Below are positions 56,391 through 64,000 of a DNA stretch of 64,000 bases, in pieces; within the stretch, counting starts at the first letter, position 1; each line of letters opens with the position of its first letter. The notes below the pieces were generated by a model, which was not told the DNA's origin, ran no database searches, and worked only from the letters and a program-made list of their open reading frames with translations. Position numbers and translations under genes: made by a program. Origin of the DNA: Macrosoma leucophasiata (Eukaryota; Arthropoda; Insecta; Lepidoptera; Hedylidae). The stretch is taken from contig JAWQUS010000022.1 of assembly GCA_036365455.1 (NCBI GenBank), positions 4,650,001 to 4,714,000 of the forward strand, written 5' to 3'.

Positions 56391-56735
56391 TGTGCCAGCC
56401 TTATGGGTGTATTAATTTAAAGTTTACTCTTTTCAACATGATTCAGGAACATATTTGTTCCAGTCGGTACGAATGTTAAATTTTACATATTAGTGACACA
56501 TATGTAGGTAACAATTGGAGGAACTTTCGTCAACATTTTCTATTCTATTCAACACAATAGTGCGTCGGTTCACCGACGATGACGTCATTTGACACTAGGG
56601 ATGGGTACATCGTAAGATTTAACATGTATCGATGGTTCAGAAAATTGACGTATCGATACATCCGTAATTTAAGAAAAATACCGATTTAGTGCGAATCTGA
56701 CTCGAGGAGGTAGCTTTGTATAATTGAGACAGTTT

Positions 56736-57111
56736 TTTTCTTTAGGTCGTGGAAGTGGCAAACAAGCTAGCAGTTCAAATTGATGTTAAGTGATGACTGC
56801 AGCCTGTAGACACCCACACAAAGACCAAGGTCAAAATGCACATGCATTACCACTCCTGAGGCCTAAGGTGTAATGTCTCTGTGCCGGAAATTACAGGGCT
56901 ACCTGACCGGAACACGATAGTGCTTGCCAAGGTCAAAATGCAGATGCATTACCACTCCTGAGGCCTAAGGTGTAATGTCTCTGTGCCGGAAATTACAGGG
57001 CCACCTGACCGGAACACGATAGTGCTTGCCGTTTAGCGGCAAGTATATTATATTAGGTAATGCGGTGGTGCCTACTCCCGCGAGCTCCGTCACTGGAGCT
57101 CTACCCCCAGT
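56736..57111 (-). repeat. Family A repeat with an internal tandem duplication
   Basis: A block of about 97 bp, from CCAAGGTCAAAATGCA to CACGATAGTGCTTG, is present twice in a row (from about 56825 and 56928). Confidence 0.8.
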
Positions 57112-57642
57112 GTCTAGAGTTACAAATCGATATTTTTTTCTGTCAAAACATCGATATGTCAGCATCATCGATACAACGTTTGTATCCCTATGATGCACCA
57201 CGGTTCCCATACGGTTGGACGAATTTAGGACATTGAAATAAAACTAGTTTTTGGATTTTTTGTCAATTGATTTTTACGATACGTATTGCGATACTTTTTG
57301 TCGATACCTATACCTAATAAAAAGCATAATAGGTTCTTGAACTTAGTTTTTTATTGTTATGCCAGTGGCAAATATCTGCCATCAATATTGATGGTAGCGA
57401 TAAGAGAATATTATACTACTGGTAGAGTTCTAGTGTGTAAACCTGTAACTGGATATTTGTAGACTAGCGATCCGCTCATCAAAAAAAAAACAATAATACA
57501 AAAAACAAAAAAATGGGAGAAAAAGAAAAAAAAAAAACAAAATACACTTAAAGTCATTAAAAAAAAACAAATATGTATAAAGCCCCCACCCTCTCTCGAC
57601 TGACGATGTGTGCCTCCTCCACCGAAGCCCTCGAATCCCAGG

Positions 57643-57746
57643 GCACCCAACGCCGACCTGCATGGCAGGCCAGAAGAAGCCGCAGCAAAGGGGGCCCCCT
57701 TTGCTGCGGCTTCTTCTGGCCTGCCATGCAGGTCGGCGTTGGGTGC
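57643..57746. repeat. Perfect 104-bp palindrome, GC-rich
   Basis: Arms 57643-57694 and 57695-57746 are exact inverses with no spacer (centre GGGGGCCCCC). The arm starts GCACCCAACGCCGACCTGCA. It is embedded in a GC-rich island (about 57600-57800) inside AT-rich DNA. Both strands have open frames here (57411-57833 minus, 57610-57864 plus); because of the symmetry they partly share protein sequence. I do not take them as genes. Confidence 0.95.
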
Positions 57747-57944
57747 TGCTTCCAGCCCCGGTGCTGCTTCCTCGCCGCGCGCTTCGCGCGCGCGTCTTTC
57801 AACTGATGATTTGATGCCATTTTCAATCATCAATTCCTACCGATCCAATTGTTTAAAACGATAATTTACGACTGACCGTTATGTCAAGCGTTATAAGGTT
57901 TACATTAGAAAAGTTAATATAGTCGGTAAATTTTCTTAAAAGGA

Positions 57945-58262
57945 TACGTTCCACTTTGGGCCCGCACCTTGTCATTATATCAAAAGATAGAGGAAAATAA
58001 GTAGAATCATGGAAAAATACTCGGAAAATAATTTGAGTCCTTGTTTTTTTTATTAGAATTTTTTTATTTTATTGAAGTAATTTTTGTATGACAACATTAA
58101 AAATTATGTCACCATATGCTATTATGACATTCTTGTTTTTGAATTATACTTACGACAGTTAATTGAAGATAATAATATAATAAACGATTTGAATATCTGA
58201 AAATGACTTACTAAATATTTTATGCTTCTTCTCTCAATAAAGTATTTGGAACGTCTCCTTTC
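57945..58262. repeat. Family O MITE
   Basis: AAGGATACGTTCCACTTTGG to TTTGGAACGTCTCCTTT, same order and length as 30365-30692. Confidence 0.7.
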
Positions 58263-58557
58263 TAATTTTCAGCGCAACTATCTTTTTCTTTCCTTTCATA
58301 CAAACCTTCTCCGGACAGTTGTGAATACAACACAAAAAGAATTACCGAAATCGGTTCAGCCGTTCTGAAGTATTGCGCTTAGCAACAAATTTAGCGATTC
58401 ATTTATACTTATATATTATAGATAGGAGATAAAGATTAAAATGTAGAGAGATCTTCGCAGGGTGTGACTGCACTAATACAAGAATTCTCTTCCAGTAGGA
58501 GAAAATTCTTCCGCTAGTGGGCGGTGGGATCGTCACCGACGTCAGCAAGTTTTATTA

Positions 58558-58925
58558 AGTACTAGATGTGCCCGCGACTTCGTCCGCGTGAGAATTTATG
58601 ATTGTTAAGTATCTACCCAGATGAAGTCGTGGGCGCAGCTAGTATAAAAGTAGCCTAAGTTACTTCTTATTACATAAGCTATTTGCCAGTGAAAGTCCCG
58701 TCAAAATCGGTAAAGCCATTCCCGAGATTAGCGGGGACAAACAGACAGACAGACAAAAATCGTAAAAAATATTGTTTCGGTATATGTAAATAACCGAAAT
58801 AAAATGTAATAAAATGTACCGTGTAATCATACATATACTATATGCATTCAGTAAAAATCAGTAATTTTTATATTACAAGCAGACACTCCAATTTTGTTTA
58901 TTTGTATAGATGTATAGATTCAGAC
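58558..58925 (+). repeat. Family X repeat (CGACTTCGTCCGCGTG type)
   Basis: GATGTGCCCGCGACTTCGTC to GCAGACACTCCAATTTTGTT. The inverse copy is 52911-53245. Shorter relatives starting with CTAGC and a proline/glycine-coding-like GGCTTCGC block are at 23424-23530, 32326-32515, 46858-47275 and 59805-59985. Confidence 0.6.
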
Positions 58926-59114
58926 TTTATTTAATCGCAAAACAAGATATTTACATAATAATAAGCGAAGAATTACACGTGTTTACTGTTTTGAACGTTC
59001 TACTTGTTCGTTAAGCTGTTTCGTAACATACATACATTAATCATACTTAATGTTAACTTGCAATTGTTATCTATACAGTAGTACCCCAACTTACGCTACC
59101 TCGTTTTACGCGCA

Positions 59115-59398
59115 TTTTTTTATGTAATGCAAGTGGCAAACAAGCATGTAGTTCACATTGATGTTAAGCGATGACTGCAGAATATATTCAACCACACAAA
59201 GACCAGAGGTCAAAATGCAGATGCGTTACTGCTTCTGAGGCCTAAGATGTTATGCCTCTGTGCCGGAAATTACAGGGCCGTACATTACCACCTGACCGGA
59301 ACACGGTAGTGCTGAACACTGCCAATCAGCGGCAAGTGTATTAGGTAATGCGGTGGTGGCTACGCCCACGAGCTCCGTCACTGGAGCTCTATCACCAG
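59115..59398 (-). repeat. Family A repeat
   Basis: Complete copy with scattered changes (ATATATTCAACC in place of the usual CCTATAGACACC). Confidence 0.8.
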
Positions 59399-59500
59399 CA
59401 TTTTGAGATACGCGGTTTATTCGTCGGTCAGTGTTCGGTTTACGAGAAGTTCGGATATAGGTAGGTACATTATTGATTTATCTACAACTAGCGGCACATT

Positions 59501-59789
59501 TTTTTTTTTTTTATGTAATTGAAGTGGCAAACAAGCATACAGTTCACATTGATGTTAAGTGATGACTGCAGCCTATAGACACCCACACAAAGACCAAGGT
59601 CAAAATGCAAATGCGTTACCACTCCTGAGGCCTAAGGTGTTATGCCTCTGTGCCGGAAATTACAGGGCCGTACATTACCACCTGACCGGAACACGATAGT
59701 GCTGAACACTACCATTTAGCGGCAAGTAAATCAGGTAATGCGGTGGTGCCTACGCCCGCGAGCTCCGTCACTGGAGCTCTACCACCAGT
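59501..59789 (-). repeat. Family A repeat
   Basis: Complete, near-consensus copy with a 12-base T-tract. The previous copy ends only about 100 bp away. Confidence 0.8.
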
Positions 59790-60048
59790 AAAAAATCAAC
59801 ATCCAGGCTTCGCGCGGTTGCAATGTTACCTACCATCTCCTATTCATCTTAGCGTGATGCTTCCTCGGTAAATGGGCTATCTAACACTGAAAGAATTTTT
59901 CAAATCGGACCACTAGTTCCTGAGATTAGCGCGTTCAAGCAAACAAACGAACTCTTCAGCTTCATAATATTAGTATAGATTAATTATGTCATCCAAAAGA
60001 CCAAAACCATACCATGTAAACATCTACATGAGACTGGCGATATCAATG

Positions 60049-60194
60049 TTTATCCGGAAATTACTGGCCCGTACATTACTACTTGACCGGAACACAATAG
60101 TGCTGAACACTACCATTTAGTTAGCGGCAAGTAGGTTAGCTAATGCGGTGGTGCCGACGTCCGCGAGCTCCGTCACGGGTGCTCTACCATCAGT
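60049..60194 (-). repeat. Family A 5' half
   Basis: CCGGAAATTACTGGCCCGTA to GTGCTCTACCATCAGT, with a duplicated TTAG in ATTTAGTTAGCGG. Confidence 0.7.
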
Positions 60195-60311
60195 TAAAAT
60201 ATGTTGTGTACCCTAAACTGTCAAATTTTAATTCATGATTATGATTTAATTTTACTTATAAAATTAGCTAATAAAGTACATATGGAAATGGGAATTCGAC
60301 TCACCCGGACC

Positions 60312-60536
60312 AGAGAATATGTAATAATACTACGTATAGAACGGACACTTCGACGTCCCGCCCGATTTCCCCGCCTCACCCTACCTGCTCCCCTCTTATG
60401 GGCAACGTTTGGTATTCTCTACGTGCTACGCACACAGAAGCACGTGTAAATACACGTCACTGATTGATTTTGTGTAATAGAGACCAAATTAAGCGTTTGT
60501 ATGGAATTTTGGCGGAGTGTCCGCGGTGTGCACGGA
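60312..60536 (+). repeat. Family J repeat
   Basis: CAGAGAATATGTAATAATAC to TTTGGCGGAGTGTCCGCGGT. A 5' fragment of the family is at 63606-63705. Confidence 0.6.
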
Positions 60537-60539
60537 CTC

Positions 60540-61387
60540 CCACATAAGCCTATTGATTTATGTGTAATTGTGAAACCGCTACAAAAATCTAAGTCCATTT
60601 ATTTGTTGATTTGTAATGTATGGTCTTAAAACAGATAATATAAAGATAATCTGCAAATACACAATAGGAATCAAAAAAAGAATTGAAACGTGCAAGAGAA
60701 AGGCAAATGCACTCTATAAGTAAGCAGCTAGCGTGACCATGATTTTGTAGATTTTGTAGTATTTTCCCGTATACTTACTTTGCTTAATTTATTGTTCATA
60801 AAAAAAATTGGGGCTTTTTTAAATTACGAGGATTGTGCTAGGAGTAGCACTATTAGAATAAAATTGCAACTCGTTTATGTGCGAGAATGCATCATTATAC
60901 ATTATACGACAAAAGCGGTTATACCCAGCTGGATTTATTTTATTTTCTTTATTTTACACACAAAATAACACAATATTAACCAGCTCCAAACCAAATATTT
61001 TGCGGAATAAACAGATATTTCAATGTTGTGTCAATTTTTGGTTCTAATCACAAATGTTATTTTCTAGATTAATTTTTAAAAGTCAATGATTTTGCCAGTG
61101 GCAGACTAAGATCATTAGAAGCCCGGGGCGGTATTTCGAGGCCCCTACGCTAGTGCCTACACGTTAAATTAAGGAGCAAATAAAAACGCGCGAGCAAAAA
61201 CAAAAAAACGTCTTTGCTCTCTCTGTTTTTGCGTGGCCCCTACTCTTACATTTGTCAAAAGAAAAGTTCTTAACAAGAAGCATGCGCGAGCAAAAAAAAA
61301 CATATTTGCTTCTGTGGGCTCTAAAAATCAAAACTCGATCTGTGGAGCCCCCAAAACTGGAGGCCTATGGCTATTATAATCTTTGAT
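60540..61387. other. Unassigned intergenic DNA
   Basis: AT-rich. Part (61130-61370) has repeated phrases such as CGCGAGCAAAAACAAAAAA and GCCCCTAC. No gene or known repeat is supported. Confidence 0.45.
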
Positions 61388-61702
61388 CTAATCAATGGAA
61401 CTGTATTTTCCCCTAAAACCTTGAAGAAAAACTTTTTTCAAGGCACAATAAAAACCTAGAAGGAAAAGGTTCCTTCTTATGAATTGTCCCAAAAAAGTAT
61501 GAAGTGTATCCACATTAGTCCGAGCGCATATAATTGCAAGCGATTGTTGGAACGACCTTTTAAGATGCCCCGATTTAGCCTTGCGTTCTTTGGAGAAAGG
61601 ATCATAATTAAATATATAATTTTCTATTTCACGAATTAAACCGTTTGTTAAGTGTCGGGACGTGATGACCCACGGCCCACTACTGGAGGATAATTTTTCC
61701 AA
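61388..61702 (-). CDS. Unrecognised 104-codon open frame
   Basis: The predicted product begins MEKLSSSSGPWVITSRHLTN and ends GFRGKYSSID. It is mildly basic, with a hydrophobic patch (LFLLGFYCALKKVFL) near the C-terminus. I do not recognise it and see no motifs. It lies in repeat-rich DNA next to short repeats shared with 47330 and 62710. It could be a chance frame or a remnant of a mobile-element gene. Confidence 0.2.
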   Translation of the reverse strand: MEKLSSSSGPWVITSRHLTNGLIREIENYIFNYDPFSKERKAKSGHLKRSFQQSLAIICARTNVDTLHTFLGQFIRRNLFLLGFYCALKKVFLQGFRGKYSSID

Positions 61703-61808
61703 TATTCTAGTCAGTCAACCGAACAATGGCGGTCAAATCATTCCAATGAGGCGGTCGGTAGTAAATGCAATAACGCTACCGCCACATGCAATAAATAAAT
61801 TTTAATAA

Positions 61809-61972
61809 ATAAATACGCTTACACTCACAGCCCCACACTAGGTATTAACCTGTGTTGTGGGTGTAGTTGTTCACACACAACACATACACAAACACCCAGA
61901 CCCGAAACAAATATCTGTAGGCCACACAAATATTTGCCCCGATGCGGGGACTAACCGGGTCATTAATAGGGC
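61809..61972 (-). mobile_element. tRNA-derived SINE, head partly deleted
   Basis: The minus strand carries the SINE body (complement of CACAACACATACACAAACAC) and remnants of the head (GCCCCGATGCGGGGACTAAC on the plus strand). Part of the tRNA-related region is missing. Confidence 0.7.
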
Positions 61973-62244
61973 CAGCAGTGGACGTCTTTCGGCTAAGATG
62001 ATTATGATGATGATGACAGAACATCGTATCAAAAGTCAGAGACAGCAAGTGTAGGAACAGATCTCCATGAACAACCCTAGCACATAGATCACACCCGCAC
62101 TGCTTGTTCACAAAATGTCCACAGAAAGTTGACCGCCTTAGATAAAAGGTCCCCGTTTTTAGGGTTCCCTACCTCAAAAGGAAAAAACGGAACCCTTAAA
62201 AGATCACTCGTGCGCCCGCCTGTCTGTGGCATTCCTCTTTTTTT

Positions 62245-62375
62245 ATTGTGTTTAGGTTGACAGACAAGCAGACGGGCCAACTGATGGAAAATGGTCACCG
62301 TCGCCTATGAACATTTGCAACACCAGGGGAATTGCCAACGCGCTGCCAGCCCTGACGGACTCTTTTGACGACGAG
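62245..62375 (-). mobile_element. Non-LTR retrotransposon 3' fragment
   Basis: Closely matches 9567-9700: GTTGACAGACAAGCAGACGG, then CACCGTCGCCTATGAACATT and a coding remnant of QRVGNSPGVANVHRRR. Strongly 5' truncated. Confidence 0.7.
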
Positions 62376-63254
62376 ACGACGGCACCAGATCAATCAGTTC
62401 ATCAAGGCACTCACCATTGTACTCGCGGTAAAAAATACACAGAAATCCGATGTTTCTGCGCAGAATCAGATTTTCGAGTCTATCTGTGATTCGTTGTCGA
62501 GTAGGATATTAAAACTCTTTCATCATAATTTCAGCCGAACGACATCCACGGCTGGACAAAAGCCTACCCCAAACTTGCTCCATTGTGTCTTAAGTTACAA
62601 TTTTCACGCTTTGTAAGCGAGTTGGCGATCGCTGTTTTATCGCGAGACGCTACTGCCCTCCATCTCCGCGTTATTGGATTAACTACCATCGTATTGGAAT
62701 GATTTGTCTACCATTGTCTGGTTGACTGACCGCACAAGCGGAACTATTCTCCTCTGTAGGCGATATGGTCGTCACGCATTAAAATTCTTTGCAAAGAGTA
62801 AAGAGTTAATTGATACTTGAAAAGTCTATCACAAGTTACCTCGTCGGTCTGCTACGATTAATTACTCACAATGCTCGTTAGTTCTTGTTGTCGGTTACGT
62901 AGTATAATACAGTTACATATAGTTTCTTCACAGTAATCATAGTTCAGCGAAAAAGGGGTTTTCTTCGACAAGGCAAGATGGTGCTTAATAGTTTGTAACT
63001 CTAGTATCATCTGGCCGGTACTTTTAATGAGCTTATAACTATAGGCGGCTCGTCGCGAGACGACACTACTCTTCTTCACCGGACGATTGGGGATAGCAAA
63101 GGGCTCTCAGTCTAAATAAATTTATGAAACTGCATAAGAGAGACTCTGTGGGCCAGGGGCATATGCGATTAAGGGCGGTGCATCTTTCTTTGTAGACATT
63201 GGTTGTGGTCACCATAAATAGAATAGCAAGATGCGGGTTGAGGTATTGTATGGC
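62376..63254. other. Mostly unassigned intergenic DNA
   Basis: 62522-62590 is an inverted RTE-like LINE tail (CATCCACGGCTGGACAAAAG). Otherwise there is nothing recognised and no convincing frame. Confidence 0.45.
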
Positions 63255-63412
63255 CCCTTAATAACTGTCACAGAGACATGATACCTTAGGTCTTAAGGGT
63301 AGCAACGCATCTATATTTTGACCTCTGGTTTTCCAGAAGGTTGCAGTCATCATTTAACACCGATTTGAGCTGCATGCTTGTTTGTCATCTTCTTTACATA
63401 GGTAAAAAAAAT
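63255..63412 (+). repeat. Family A-related subfamily (CAGAGACATG type), fragment
   Basis: AATAACTGTCACAGAGACAT to CTTTACATAGGTAAAAAAAA, same subfamily as 43500-43676. Confidence 0.65.
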
Positions 63413-63424
63413 CAGTTCTTACGT

Positions 63425-63512
63425 AGATTATAACGCTATACATAGTCGAAACTAGCCGATTGTCTCTTTCTTAAGCTCGATGTGCAAAATTTCTTGATAA
63501 GCACTGTACTTA
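63425..63512. repeat. Family C fragment
   Basis: ATAACGCTATACATAGTCGA to TGCAAAATTTCTTGATAAGC, one arm only. Confidence 0.55.
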
Positions 63513-63767
63513 TGAATATGAATTTGCTTCGAATCCCATTATGTCGCTTATCTCGTACATACTAACCGTAGGTAGGGTACAGTCCATTCACACTGAAGTT
63601 ATACCAGAGAATATGTAATAATACTACGTGTAGAATGGACACTTCGACGTTCCGCTTCACCCAATCTCTTCCCCTTTTAAGGGCGACGGTTGGTACTCTA
63701 CAGCGAGGTTGCGAGCAGTCTAGTTTTGATTAATTTGTAATCGAATATTTTATTTATTAACATTGAG

Positions 63768-63863
63768 ATGGTGCTTTATTGTGCAGTGTATTGCTGTATG
63801 TCAACAAGTCGTGACAAAAAAAAACATTTTTCAGTTTCCCGAAGGAAAAGATACCTGAGGTAA
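63768..63863 (+). pseudogene. Possible THAP-domain N-terminus at the window edge
   Basis: MVLYCAVYCCMSTSRDKKK has the THAP start pattern (M, cysteine at 5, cysteine at 10). An FxFP motif, usual about 25 residues in, appears only if one base is skipped in the A9 run near 63818 (QFPEGKDT). In the straight frame it reads KHFSVSRRKRYLR then stop. This is either a decayed THAP or P-element-like fragment, or the first exon of a gene whose donor is GAG|GTAAAA at about 63859. The rest of the domain is not visible in the window. Confidence 0.3.
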
Positions 63864-64000
63864 AATAATTATGTTCACAATTACACAACTTTTTATTTAA
63901 CTAAAAACTTTTTTAATATTATTATATCTTACCTTTACGCTATGTGATTGCATTGTATTAGTAATAAAAGTGTTTCAGTATATTGAATTGAAGTGACTTG

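Noticed and set aside
57411..57864. Overlapping open frames of 60-140 codons on both strands, GC-rich
   Set aside because: They arise from the palindrome and the A/T-rich flanks; the encoded F-runs and the mirrored peptides do not look like a protein.

Overview
This window looks like nuclear DNA of a moth or butterfly (Lepidoptera). The reasons are: an intron-rich animal kinase gene with long AT-rich introns, a mariner copy, and a very dense mixture of short dispersed elements that I know as typical of lepidopteran genomes (tRNA-derived SINEs, non-LTR retrotransposon 3' ends with ATG/ATT microsatellite tails, and many small TIR elements). The species cannot be named from sequence alone. There is no sign of operons, ribosome binding sites, CRISPR or other prokaryotic structure.

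One host gene is certain. The minus strand from 27880 down to 5581 carries six coding exons of MAP kinase-activated protein kinase 2 (MAPk-Ak2/MK2), the kinase activated by p38. Together they encode 273 residues, from the start codon to kinase subdomain XI. All five complete introns, and the sixth that runs off the window, are phase 0. The C-terminal exon (autoinhibitory helix, nuclear export and import signals) was not found and should lie beyond base 1. A TATA box with a correctly spaced arthropod initiator sits 74 nt upstream of the ATG. Intron 3 holds a decayed duplicate of the 5' half of exon 4.

Layout: 1-5580 is intron 6, with repeats and a frameshifted 1.27-kb mariner element (3325-4596). 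5581-27880 is the gene, with repeat-filled introns (intron 1 is 13.6 kb). 27881-28000 is the promoter. 28000-64000 is repeat-dominated intergenic DNA. It contains non-LTR reverse-transcriptase fragments, a clean hAT-type MITE (31281-31528), an internally deleted transposon-like gene (44822-46290), a tandem and inverted array of 305-bp units each carrying a tRNA-like sequence (47444-49733), a perfect 104-bp GC-rich palindrome (57643-57746), and a possible THAP-domain start at the right edge (63768).

The commonest repeat is a ~285-bp element, here called family A (about 25 copies). Letters A, C, D, F, G, H, I, J, K, L, N, O, Q, R, T and X are my own working names for repeat families. Most of the window's history is nested insertion, and several nests can be ordered in time. 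I did not find a convincing new multi-gene system. The most unusual structures are the tRNA-like array, the palindrome, the exon duplication and the recurrent composite SINE insertions.
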